This document shows, piece after piece, positions 26,348 to 35,600 of a stretch of 64,000 nt of DNA. Below the pieces are notes generated by a model. That model was not told where the DNA came from, made no database searches, and saw only the letters and a list, made by a program, of their open reading frames with translations. This DNA is from Shewanella woodyi ATCC 51908 (GTDB taxonomy: Bacteria; Pseudomonadota; Gammaproteobacteria; Enterobacterales; Shewanellaceae), in the NCBI RefSeq assembly GCF_000019525.1, contig NC_010506.1, positions 2,914,001 to 2,978,000 on the forward strand. The letters run 5' to 3'. How positions within the stretch are numbered: position 1 is the first letter of the stretch; each line of letters opens with the position of its first letter. A program made the position numbers and the translations under genes.

Positions 26348-27181
26348 TTATTTTTTCTGCGCCAGTTTTTCTAAAATACGATGAGCGGTTTCATAGCCAC
26401 TGTTTTGATTTTGACCAGTGATGATATTGCCATCAACAACCACATGAGTAGCCATCATGTCTCTGAACGCAGTATTTGCTTCATAGATGGCACCGGCTTT
26501 ACGGAGCTCAGTTTCAGGATGCTTAGGCGTAATGTCTATGCCTAGCTGTTTAATCTGAAGATCTGTTACGCCAGTAGCTCTTCGACCTTCGATCAATGAA
26601 GACCCATCTTTATCCTTTGCATTAACAAGCCCTAATACACCGTGACAAATAGCACCCAGTAAAGTGTCATTAGTATTTGCCTTGGTGATGATGCTGGCCA
26701 ATGCTTCTGATTGCGCAAAGTCATATGCAGCTCCCCAACCACCAGCCATGAAGATCACATCATATTTAGCTGGATCAATGTCTTTAATGGGGATGGAGTT
26801 TGTCATTTTAGCCATTGCCACAGAGTCTTCTTTAAAACGCAGGTCATCTTCAGTCGCAAGAGGCCAGCCCATGGAGCGAGGTTCAACCGGGATTTCACCA
26901 CCTTTAATGGAGGCAATATCTACATCCATGCCTGTATCTTGGAAAGCGTAGTAGGGGACAGTCATTTCAGATCCAAATACACCGGTGGCTTTACCTGTAT
27001 CACCTAATGTTCCGTGACTGGTAGTGACGATTAATGCGCGTTTACCAGGCAAGTCGTAAGCTGGAATATCGTAATGAGGATGAAGGCCCAATAGGGTTAA
27101 AAATTTGGGTAAGCCGAGATAAATAACCAATATGAAAACCGGTAAGCCAATTAGTAGGTACTTAGGCCAATGCTTCTTCAT
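26348..27181 (-). CDS. Membrane-anchored DJ-1/PfpI (type 1 glutamine amidotransferase-like) protein
   Basis: A 277-residue protein. A single N-terminal transmembrane helix (about 5-27) places the domain outside the cytoplasm or anchored at the membrane. The DJ-1/PfpI fold shows ALIVTTSHG, FMAGGWGAAYDF and the nucleophile elbow GAICHGVLG with the catalytic Cys. Family members act as glyoxalases, deglycases or chaperones; which applies here is unknown. It is the middle gene of the sulfatase - DJ-1 - GST operon (52 bp after the sulfatase). Confidence 0.85.
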   Translation of the reverse strand: MKKHWPKYLLIGLPVFILVIYLGLPKFLTLLGLHPHYDIPAYDLPGKRALIVTTSHGTLGDTGKATGVFGSEMTVPYYAFQDTGMDVDIASIKGGEIPVEPRSMGWPLATEDDLRFKEDSVAMAKMTNSIPIKDIDPAKYDVIFMAGGWGAAYDFAQSEALASIITKANTNDTLLGAICHGVLGLVNAKDKDGSSLIEGRRATGVTDLQIKQLGIDITPKHPETELRKAGAIYEANTAFRDMMATHVVVDGNIITGQNQNSGYETAHRILEKLAQKK

Positions 27182-27233
27182 GTTTTTCTCTCTCTTCTAA
27201 TATGTTGTAATTCTGGGGGGGTGATATAGGTGT

Positions 27234-29003
27234 TTAAGCGCGTCGTCTAAGACGCTTAATGCCGTAAACAATGCCGGCGATCAATAAAACTAATCCCAAC
27301 AGTTTGGGCCAGTTATCTGCCGGCCATTTTTTTACGCTATTAATAACGAGTTGACGCATGAGGTTTTCACCAACTTTTAATTCTATGATGCCAACTCGCT
27401 TCGAATAGGATTGGTATTCATTTAGCATCTCTTGAAAGGTAACCGTGTTCTGTGCAACAAGATTGGTTGTTTCACCTGGATCAAGGGATAAGTCATATAA
27501 GTGCCATTGTTCGTCACCATAAGGCTTTTTAACACGAACGATTTTCCATTTGCCTTTGTACAGAGCAGAATTTCCACTGGCCTCAAAGCCATAACTGTCT
27601 TGTCCCCAAACGTCTTGCCGTTCACCCGTCAGCATAGGGTGTAGACTCCGGCCATAAAATTCGTCGGGACTGTACTGTACATTTGCGTACTGCAGTAAAG
27701 TAGGGACTAGATCGGAAACATGGGCTCGGCCAGATAAGATGCCTGTATCGGTGACACCTGGTCCAGAGATCATAAGTGGAACGCGTTGTCCGCCTTCTGA
27801 ACTGTTAAATTTGTAGCGATTTAATGGCGCAGCTGAGACAGATGCCCATTCTGGACCGATGGCGGCAAGGCTACCTGGTTGACCCAGATTTTCGTAGTCT
27901 AAGTCCCAGTTTTCAGTTTTCATCCAGAATTTAGCTGCTGCTACATGAATGGGTTTAGCGGCCCCGGTTTGCAGACCAACTGTACTCGAATCAGCGCCAT
28001 TGTCAGAAGTCACGATCACAATGGTACTTTCCATCATGCCTTTGCTTTCCAGATGTTTGAATAAACGGCCAATATGGTAATCAGCGGCTTCTGTCATGCC
28101 GGCATTAACCTGCATCATGCGCGCCCAATAGGCTTTTTCTTGATCATTCAATTCATCCCACTCTCGGTGGCTTTCATGGACATCTGCCAGCTTTGTGGAC
28201 TCTGGAACAAGGCCTAGCTCAATGGCCTTCGGAAGGCGTTCTTTGCGCATTTCATCCCAGCCGCGATCAAATACACCGTTGTATTTATCTGTGTACTCTT
28301 TGGGTACTTGTACTGGAATATGAACTGCTTGTAGAGACAGGAATCCAAAGAATGGTTTGTTTGGGGTTGCTTCATCAACGTAGCTAATCATTTTGTTTAC
28401 TAGGTCGCGGGACGAATAAAAATCGTCTGGCAAGGAAACTGGTTCACCGTCTTCAAACCATGATACGGTTTTATAAAGAGGCATGTAGGGTGCTTCGCGG
28501 TAGTTACTTGCACCCGTTGCATCTAATACGTAAGAGCGATCAAAACCAAATTTATGTGGTAGGTTCTTTCCAGTTCTGCCTATGCCCCATTTCCCTGAAA
28601 CAAAGGTTTGGTAGCCCACTTCTTTTAGTCGGCCAGCAAGTGTTTTTTGACCCTCTTTCCACTCCATGCTGTAACTAGGGTGAGATTCCATCTCGGGGGA
28701 CAGTACTTCAACAAGGGTCGACATACCGACATGGTGACTATCTTGCCCAGTCATGAGCATGGCACGGCTTGGGCCACACATGGATGCGGTATGAAAGCTG
28801 GAAAATTGCGCTCCTTTTTCGGCAATGGTGTCGATGTTAGGGGTCTTTGCATCACTGCCGTAGGCCCCTAGACCCATAAAGCCGATGTCGTCAAAAACAA
28901 CCAAGAGAATGTTTGGGCGTGTTTCTTTTGCTTCTGTCATTTCAGCTAGTGCATAGCTCGAAAGCAAGGTTGTAAGCAGGAGAGTGATTAATCTTAGCTT
29001 CAT
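27234..29003 (-). CDS. Exported sulfatase with C-terminal membrane anchor
   Basis: About 589 residues. It hydrolyses sulfate esters. The formylglycine motif is CGPSRAMLMTG (CxPSR), so a maturation enzyme is needed; none is in this window. Metal ligands lie in VVFDDIGF and TSDNGADSS. A signal peptide (MKLRLITLLLTTLLSSYALA) is present at the start chosen here: AGAAGG precedes this ATG, while the frame open to 29084 would run into the promoter. The C terminus has a hydrophobic helix (LLGLVLLIAGIVYGI) and an RRR end, suggesting membrane anchoring. First gene of the minus-strand operon. Confidence 0.9.
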   Translation of the reverse strand: MKLRLITLLLTTLLSSYALAEMTEAKETRPNILLVVFDDIGFMGLGAYGSDAKTPNIDTIAEKGAQFSSFHTASMCGPSRAMLMTGQDSHHVGMSTLVEVLSPEMESHPSYSMEWKEGQKTLAGRLKEVGYQTFVSGKWGIGRTGKNLPHKFGFDRSYVLDATGASNYREAPYMPLYKTVSWFEDGEPVSLPDDFYSSRDLVNKMISYVDEATPNKPFFGFLSLQAVHIPVQVPKEYTDKYNGVFDRGWDEMRKERLPKAIELGLVPESTKLADVHESHREWDELNDQEKAYWARMMQVNAGMTEAADYHIGRLFKHLESKGMMESTIVIVTSDNGADSSTVGLQTGAAKPIHVAAAKFWMKTENWDLDYENLGQPGSLAAIGPEWASVSAAPLNRYKFNSSEGGQRVPLMISGPGVTDTGILSGRAHVSDLVPTLLQYANVQYSPDEFYGRSLHPMLTGERQDVWGQDSYGFEASGNSALYKGKWKIVRVKKPYGDEQWHLYDLSLDPGETTNLVAQNTVTFQEMLNEYQSYSKRVGIIELKVGENLMRQLVINSVKKWPADNWPKLLGLVLLIAGIVYGIKRLRRRA

Positions 29004-29135
29004 CAGACCTTCTCGTTGATTGATTTCAATAAAAAGCAATCCCTTAAGGCGCACATACAAAACAGCTGTGCTGCCGTAAGTCATCCATTACTTGGTATTT
29101 AATTGCAGTGATATTTGTAATTTTAATGTAATGTA

Positions 29136-29154
29136 TTGGCAGTGAGTGTGTCAA
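29136..29154 (-). promoter_or_regulatory. Operator on the sulfatase promoter (TTGGCA-N7-TGTCAA)
   Basis: On the minus strand TGTCAA reads as a -35 TTGACA, followed after 17 bp by TTACAT. The inverted repeat therefore covers the -35 and spacer of a sulfatase promoter. ATGTATTG and CAATACAT (8-bp arms, 13-bp spacer) extend the symmetry. Confidence 0.7.
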
Positions 29155-29226
29155 TACATGCTTATTAATCTTTATCCACTTGCGTTATTGGGATAATCAA
29201 GAGGATGTTTAGACATGCTGAATTAT

Positions 29227-29245
29227 GTGACACATATTGTGCCAT
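29227..29245. promoter_or_regulatory. Weaker copy of the inverted-repeat operator
   Basis: GTGACA-N7-TGCCAT differs from the consensus at one base in each half. It lies between the two stronger sites in the divergent sulfatase/porin promoter region. Confidence 0.45.
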
Positions 29246-29252
29246 AATTATA

Positions 29253-29271
29253 TTGACATAATATATGTCAT
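29253..29271 (+). promoter_or_regulatory. Operator and promoter of the FadL-like gene (TTGACA-N7-TGTCAT)
   Basis: TTGACA at 29253 is followed after 17 bp by TAATGT (29276-29281), a good sigma-70 promoter for the porin gene. The inverted repeat overlaps its -35 and spacer. Within it TGACATA-ATA-TATGTCA is a perfect 17-bp palindrome. Confidence 0.7.
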
Positions 29272-29315
29272 TACATAATGTATGTTACACAACCTTAAAA
29301 CAACAGGAGAGCGAT

Positions 29316-30551
29316 GTGTCTTTAGTCCAAAGTAAAAAATTAATATTAGGTGCTTTAGGTGCTTTAGTTGCTGCTGTGCCGAGTGTCGGTTTAGCTAGCG
29401 GGTTTGATCGTGGTGTTGTACCTCCAGACTTTTTGTATGAAAAAGATGATATTGTCCAAGTGTCTCTTGCTGTTGTTAAGCCTGACGTAAGGGGCAAGAT
29501 TGTTGCGTCACCAAAAGCGACTTTAGAGGCACAAGCCTCCTTTTTGCAGGGTCAAGCTGCAGCAAATCCAGGCAATTTGGCGTTACAGCAGCAAGCCGCT
29601 CAAGTGACGTATCTAGCGAGTAAGGCTCCTGCAGTTGGGCAAGAAACAGGTAATTTGCCTGGGGACTATGAGCGTAAGGGTATTTCTCTGAAGAAAACGA
29701 TTAATGATGATTTCACTATTGGCTTACAAGTGACTCAGCCGGCTGGACTCGATATTGCTTATCCTGACGAAATATTTGGTGTGTATGTAGAGACTGAAAT
29801 AACTTCCTTGGATCTGCTTTTGAAGTATCAAGTTAACGACGTATTTAGTGTTTTTGGTGGTCCGCGTATTCAACAAAACTCTAGCGGCGGATTTGCTAAT
29901 GATTTGAATGGTGAGTTCCACTACCAGGGGACGACCGAAGTTGGCTATATGGTTGGAGCTGGGTATAAAAACCCTGACCTTCATACACAAGTACTCGTTA
30001 GTTATACCTCAGACATCAAGCACACGATGGATGCGACTCCGATTTCTGGAAGTGGGCCGGTTGCTGATGGTGTAATCGCTACGGATTACGAAGGTGAGGT
30101 TTATATAAATACGCCGGACCATTTTCAAGTTGCAATTAAGCAGCCACTAAGTGATAAATCCGCGCTTATTGCTTCTTACCGAAAATCTGGTTGGTCCCAA
30201 GCAAACATAGAAACTAATCTGGCTGGCTTTGAGTCGCTTACAGATTTTAAAGATGTTGAAGCATATACCTTGGGCTATGGCCGCAAACTGACAGAAGAAG
30301 TGGCTTTGTTTGCCACGTTACTTCATCAAACGGGTGAGGCGAATGTATTTGGCCCGGTGAACAATCGAACCGGGGCAGCACTAATTGCGCAGTTTAAAGT
30401 CGATAGATTTAAGGTTGAAACAGGCGTTACTTATTTTGATTTAGAGGACGCAGAAACAACTATCCCGATGGGGGCCGCAGGCGATGTTGTCACGAAGTTT
30501 GAGGGTAATTCTGCGTTAGCCTATACCTTCCGTTTGGGCTATTACTTTTAG
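29316..30551 (+). CDS. FadL/OmpP1-like outer-membrane channel
   Basis: About 411 residues. A signal peptide (LILGALGALVAAVPSVGLA) leads to a beta-rich chain that ends in an aromatic residue (FRLGYYF), as outer-membrane barrels do. Repeated alternating segments and the IAIKQPLSDKSALIASYRKSGWSQ-type pattern resemble the FadL/TodX hydrophobic-substrate channels. I start at GTG 29316, five bases after AGGAGA; the frame is open to 29265, but that start lies inside the promoter. It is divergent from the sulfatase operon and shares its operator region. It probably imports a hydrophobic substrate. Confidence 0.82.
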   Translation: MSLVQSKKLILGALGALVAAVPSVGLASGFDRGVVPPDFLYEKDDIVQVSLAVVKPDVRGKIVASPKATLEAQASFLQGQAAANPGNLALQQQAAQVTYLASKAPAVGQETGNLPGDYERKGISLKKTINDDFTIGLQVTQPAGLDIAYPDEIFGVYVETEITSLDLLLKYQVNDVFSVFGGPRIQQNSSGGFANDLNGEFHYQGTTEVGYMVGAGYKNPDLHTQVLVSYTSDIKHTMDATPISGSGPVADGVIATDYEGEVYINTPDHFQVAIKQPLSDKSALIASYRKSGWSQANIETNLAGFESLTDFKDVEAYTLGYGRKLTEEVALFATLLHQTGEANVFGPVNNRTGAALIAQFKVDRFKVETGVTYFDLEDAETTIPMGAAGDVVTKFEGNSALAYTFRLGYYF

Positions 30552-30561
30552 CGTCTTAATT

Positions 30562-30625
30562 GCCTGACTGGGCCGCCACTAATTAGCTAGACACCATGCA
30601 CTGGCAGCTGTCAGGCCTTTTTTTG
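30562..30625 (+). terminator. Possible terminator after the FadL-like gene
   Basis: GCCTGAC (30562-30568) and GTCAGGC (30610-30616) form a stem closing a long loop that contains further self-complementary sequence, followed by a run of Ts. Confidence 0.5.
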
Positions 30626-30650
30626 GGTTTACAGAATTTATGGAAGTTAT

Positions 30651-31487
30651 ATGAAGTTGTCGAACGCTAAAGGTAAGCTCGCTGTTATAACGGGTGGTTC
30701 AAGTGGCTTGGGCTATGCCATTGCCAAAGAGCTAGCCAGCAAGGGGTTCGATTTACTGTTGGTCGCTAGAAATGAGGCGCAGTTAAAAGAAGCCTCCAGC
30801 AAGTTAATTGCCGACTCGGGTGTCAAGGTACACACAACTAGCGTGGATGTAAGCAAGGAAGAAGACGTACTTTCTCTAAAAGAGACTGTTAGGTCGTTGG
30901 CTCCATGCGCAGATATCATTGTTAATAGTGCAGGTATCGTCAGTGGTGGTTTCCTAGTGGATACCCCGCTAGCAGAATGGGATCGTTTGTATAATGTGAA
31001 TGTGCGCGGTCTTGTCTCTGTTCTTAAGAGCTTGTTGCCAGATATGATCGAACAGGGCGGCAGTGATGGGCAAGAGAGGCATATCGTGAATATCGCCTCA
31101 GCTGCGGCTTATACTGCAACAGGCGGAATGTCAGCTTACGGTTCTACCAAGGCCGGTGTATTGGCGTTAAGTGAGAGCCTTGCTCATGAGGTTGCGCCGA
31201 GTCATGTTGGTGTAACAACGGTTTGCCCTGAGTTTGTTAAAACGCCGATTGGTAGCAAAGTAATGCTATTTGGTCGTATGGATAATGCGCGTTCAAAAAG
31301 AATCATAGAGAAAATGTTTGATCGCAGCACCATCACAACGGATGAGTTAGCGGTAAAAGTGCTTAAGGCCATTACTTCAGGCAAGCTCGTCGTTCCTGCC
31401 GGTAAGCAAGCGACTATTGCGTATCATTTCAAGCGAGTAATGCCTGTACGCTTCTTCAAGATGATTGACAAAGCGCTTAGATTTTAA
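30651..31487 (+). CDS. Short-chain dehydrogenase/reductase
   Basis: A 278-residue NAD(P)-dependent oxidoreductase. The nucleotide motif is TGGSSGLG near residue 14. NSAG takes the place of the usual NNAG, and Ser-Tyr-Lys catalysis is at NIASAAAYTATGGMSAYGSTK. The layout and C-terminal hydrophobic tail resemble 3-ketosphinganine reductase-like and steroid-type SDRs. Within the island it would oxidise or reduce an alcohol or ketone released by the sulfatases; this is inference. Confidence 0.87.
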   Translation: MKLSNAKGKLAVITGGSSGLGYAIAKELASKGFDLLLVARNEAQLKEASSKLIADSGVKVHTTSVDVSKEEDVLSLKETVRSLAPCADIIVNSAGIVSGGFLVDTPLAEWDRLYNVNVRGLVSVLKSLLPDMIEQGGSDGQERHIVNIASAAAYTATGGMSAYGSTKAGVLALSESLAHEVAPSHVGVTTVCPEFVKTPIGSKVMLFGRMDNARSKRIIEKMFDRSTITTDELAVKVLKAITSGKLVVPAGKQATIAYHFKRVMPVRFFKMIDKALRF

Positions 31488-31578
31488 CACTTAGAGTATG
31501 GTCAATTCTCTGATGCTTATAGGTCTGTTGCTCAGAGTTCTTAAAAATATATAAATATATTTAGATAGAGGTAATAAC

Positions 31579-32007
31579 GTGAAAACAATATCTCCCAGTC
31601 AGAAAAGTTTTGCCGAATTAATATCAGGCAAAGTGGATGATGAGCCAATTGTGATGGTGAATCTGCTGAAATTTAAAGACCAAGCTGATTACACGAAATT
31701 AGCTAGCAGTCACCCAGACCACGCTTTGACAATAACGGGTAAAGAAGCCTATGCGATTTATGGCGAAGCTGTTACGCCTATGGTTGAGGAAGTAGGTGGA
31801 CAGATCTTATGGCAAGGGAATACACGCTTCACATTTATCGCCCCTGATGAAGAAACCTGGGACGAAGTGGTGTTGGTTCAATATCCGTCACGAGCAGCAT
31901 TTTTGAAGATGGTGACGTCCGGCGCCTATCAGAAAATTGTTCATCATAGAGATCTGTCTTTGGATGATTCACGCCTGATTGAGACTCAGCCAACGAATAT
32001 AGGCTGA
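31579..32007 (+). CDS. DUF1330-like protein, copy 1
   Basis: A 142-residue soluble protein with a ferredoxin-like alpha/beta (dimeric alpha-beta barrel) pattern: PIVMVNLLKFKD near the start and VLVQYPSRAAFLKMV near the end. It is closely related to the next gene (shared VNLLK, GGQILW, PDEExWD, QYPSR, DSRLIET). The family is seen beside degradation genes, but its activity is not established. It is part of the plus-strand island run. Confidence 0.78.
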   Translation: MKTISPSQKSFAELISGKVDDEPIVMVNLLKFKDQADYTKLASSHPDHALTITGKEAYAIYGEAVTPMVEEVGGQILWQGNTRFTFIAPDEETWDEVVLVQYPSRAAFLKMVTSGAYQKIVHHRDLSLDDSRLIETQPTNIG

Positions 32008-32041
32008 TTTAAAACTGTATTGCAAACAATATCGGCATAAA

Positions 32042-32060
32042 TTGACATAAAGCATGCCTT
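32042..32060 (+). promoter_or_regulatory. Partial inverted-repeat operator before DUF1330 copy 2
   Basis: TTGACA-N7-TGCCTT has a perfect left half and a degenerate right half, 53 bp before the start of the second DUF1330 gene. It may also be a -35 element. Confidence 0.45.
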
Positions 32061-32112
32061 TACTATTAAAGTATTTTCATGGGCTAACCATGATTAGCAA
32101 GGAACTAATTAA

Positions 32113-32637
32113 ATGAAAACGGTCATGCCAAGTGAAAAATCAGTTGATGAACTTGTTAATAGTGAAGTTGATGGCAAACCCATCGTCATGGTTAATTTAT
32201 TAAAGTATAGAGATGAGGCTGATTATTCTCATCTGGATGCTAGCCACCGCGACTATGGCAAAAAGTTAACCGGTGAAGAAGCTTACTCTGAGTATGGCAA
32301 AGCCGTTGTTAAATTAGTTTGGAGCGTGGGTGGACAAATATTATGGTCCGGACGTCCGCGCCTATCACTTGTTAGCCCAGATGAAGAGTCTTGGGATTCG
32401 ATTGCTCTGGTTCAGTATCCATCCCGCAAAGCCTTCATTGAAATGGTGGCATCGGATGAATATCAAGCAGCGGTTCACCACAGGACAGCCGCCTTAGAAG
32501 ACTCGCGTTTAATTGAAACGCAAGCGGTAAAACTACCAAAATTAATTCTTATGGCATTAAGAGCATTTGTAAGATTTAAATCACTTTTTAAGTTTAACAA
32601 ACAAGAAATTAACTATCGAAATTTAAAGAACCTGTAA
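32113..32637 (+). CDS. DUF1330-like protein, copy 2 with C-terminal extension
   Basis: A 174-residue tandem paralogue of the previous gene, similar over its first 135 residues. It carries an extra basic, hydrophobic tail (LPKLILMALRAFVRFKSLFKF) that could associate with membrane. AGCAAGGAACTAATTAA precedes the ATG. It ends 29 bp before the large ferredoxin-FNR-molybdoenzyme gene and is probably co-transcribed with it. Confidence 0.78.
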   Translation: MKTVMPSEKSVDELVNSEVDGKPIVMVNLLKYRDEADYSHLDASHRDYGKKLTGEEAYSEYGKAVVKLVWSVGGQILWSGRPRLSLVSPDEESWDSIALVQYPSRKAFIEMVASDEYQAAVHHRTAALEDSRLIETQAVKLPKLILMALRAFVRFKSLFKFNKQEINYRNLKNL

Positions 32638-32666
32638 TAATATCTCAGTATGAGTGGAGTAATAAA

Positions 32667-35600
32667 ATGGCTTATGTAGTAACTGGGGCGTGTATAGGTG
32701 ATAAACATACCAGTTGTGTTGATGTGTGTCCGGTGAATGCTTTTCGCGAAGGCGAAGAGATGTTGTATATCGATCCGGATGAATGCATTAGTTGTAATGC
32801 CTGTTTAACGGAGTGCCCCTCATTAGCCATTTTTCCTGAAGCGTCAGTTCCAGAAGATCAATTGCAGTATATAAACATTAATGCCATTGAATCCAAAAAG
32901 CACCCAGTCATTACAGAACGAATTAATAAGCAGCCAGTTAAAGAAACGGATGTTTTTCAGTCCAATAAACGATTTGCAGTAATCGGCTCAGGGCCATCAG
33001 GTTTTTTTGCCAGTGAAGCGCTACTAAAACAATACCCGGGCGGCAATATCGATATCATTGAAAAGCTGCCAGTGCCTTTTGGTCTAGTGCGATTCGGTGT
33101 GGCACCAGATCACCCCAAAATAAAATCCGTATCTAAAAACTTTACTAACCTAATGAAAGACCAGCCGTCTCTTAAATTTTTTGGCAATGTCGAGGTGGGT
33201 AAAGATCTAGATCGTGATTATTTATTGAATAGCTATGATGCCGTTATCTATACCACGGGTGGGTCAAGTAGCAAAACATTGAACATTCCTGGTAACGAGT
33301 TATCGGGAGTCTATGGTTCAGCGGAATTTGTCGGTTGGTATAATGGCCATCCTGAGCAAAAGACCTTAGCACCTAACCTGAATAGCTCAGTATTATCCAT
33401 CATCGGAATGGGCAATGTTGCGCTGGATATTGCGCGTACTGTTTGTCTGCCTCACGATGAATTACATCGTACAGATGTTGCGCAGCATGCGCTCGATGAT
33501 TTCTTAACGAGTGACATAACACACGTAAATATCATTGCCCGTAAGGGGCCAGCTCAAGCTGCGTTTACGCCTAAAGAGCTACAGCAATTAATCGATCACC
33601 CTGATATTAATATTGAAGTTGATGAGAATGAGCTGGTTTTAGATGACGCTATGGAAGCCTCGCTTTCTTTGCCAGAGAATTCAGAGGCAAATGAAAATAT
33701 TCAATTATTGCGCAGTATTGCTACACGTGAATCAAATGGAAGTAAAACCATACGCTTCATGTTTAACCGCAACCCAGAAGAACTTAAAGGTCAGGACGGA
33801 GCGGTTACTCACCTGAAACTAGGTGTTAATCAGGTTTCATTGGACGGTGATGATCGCTTACAGGTTAACGCTACTGGTGAGACTGAATGGCTAGAAACCG
33901 GCGTTGTAGTCACCGCTACAGGCTATAAAGGAACGGCCATTAAGGGCTTAGCGTTTGATGACTCAAAAGGTGTGATTTCAAATGTAGATGGGCAAGCGAA
34001 ATTAAGCAATGGGCAGCTGTCTGACAAAGAGTTTGTTGCGGGTTGGATAAAGCGTGGTGCCAGTGGCGTCATTGGTACCAATAAATCATGTGCAGTTGGC
34101 ACAGTGAATCAACTTGTTTCGATATTAGATCAAACAGATAGCATATCTGAGCAAGCGTCATTACCACCTCTAAAGAAATACTTAAGCGAGAAAGGCGTTA
34201 ATTATTTTAGTGTCTCCGATTGGGCTGGACTCGATGCATATGAAATTCAGCATGGTGAACGACTAGGGCGGACGAGACAGAAACTGGTCGATCTAGCAGA
34301 TATGGAGCAGGTTAAAAAAGACAATGCTAATTTAATCGCCAAAGCGACGCCCGAATACGACGAACCGATCGTCAAAGAATTCGATGCAAGTAAGCCAGTT
34401 AAAAAGCATCACCGTACTTGTACTTTGTGCGAAGCCATGTGCGGGATTGTGGTTGAGTATCAAGGGGAAAAAATTGTCTCCATCTCTGGGGATGAGAAAG
34501 ATCAGCATAGCTTTGGACATATTTGTCCGAAAGGTTATGCCCTGCAGGATTTACACAACGACCCTGATCGAATAAAAACGCCCAAAAAGCGCATTGGTGA
34601 TCAATGGGTCGACATGGATTGGGATGAAGCCTTAGAAGAAGTTGCCCAGCGATTAGTGGCTACCCAAGAAAAATATGGTAACGATTCGGTAGCAGGATAT
34701 TGGGGAAATCCATCTTCACACAATATTGAATGTAACCTGACGGTTGGCCCGTTTCGTAAAGCCCTTAAATCAAAGAACTATTACTCTGCCTCGAGCCTTG
34801 ATCAAATGCCTCACCAGTTAACGTCTTATTTGATGTATGGGCATGGTATGAGCTTTACTATTCCGGATATTGATCGTACCGATTATATGTTAATGCTTGG
34901 CGCCAATCCGGCCGCCTCTAACGGTAGCTTAATGACGGCAGGTGATGTACTGGCCCGTTTAGAAAAAATCAAAGAGCGTGGTGGCAAGCTGGTGTTGGTA
35001 GATCCACGCAGGTCCGAAACCGCGTTATACGCCAGTGAGCATCAATTTATTAAGCCCGGTAGCGATGCTCTGTTTTTGGTAGGCTTAATCAAGGTCATCT
35101 TTGATAAAGGTTTGACGAACATCGATTCAAGATTGCCAATTAACGGTGATATCGAAGCCCTCGAGTCACTCTTTGAATTCTTCTCGATGGAAACCATTTC
35201 GGAGTTGACCTGTATTCCCATAACTAAAATTGAACGTATCGCCACTGAATTTGCGACCGCAGAGAAGGCGGTTTGTTATGGACGAATGGGTATTTCTGTT
35301 CAAGAGTTTGGTGCATTAAATCATTGGTTAATTCAAATATTGAACATTATCACCGGGAGTTTAGATACTGAAGGTGGCATGATGTTCACCACCCCGGCTA
35401 TTGATTTGACTGACTTAGGAGGCCGTGGCAGCTTTAACATGTATCGCAGCCGTGTTCGGAACTTACCTGAAGTCAATAAAGAGTTTCCAACAGCCACTAT
35501 GGCTGATGAAATGCTGACACCAGGAGAGGGGCAAATTAAGGCATTTGTGGTGACTGCGGGTAACCCTGTTATATCCAGCCCTAATGGCGTTCGATTAGAA

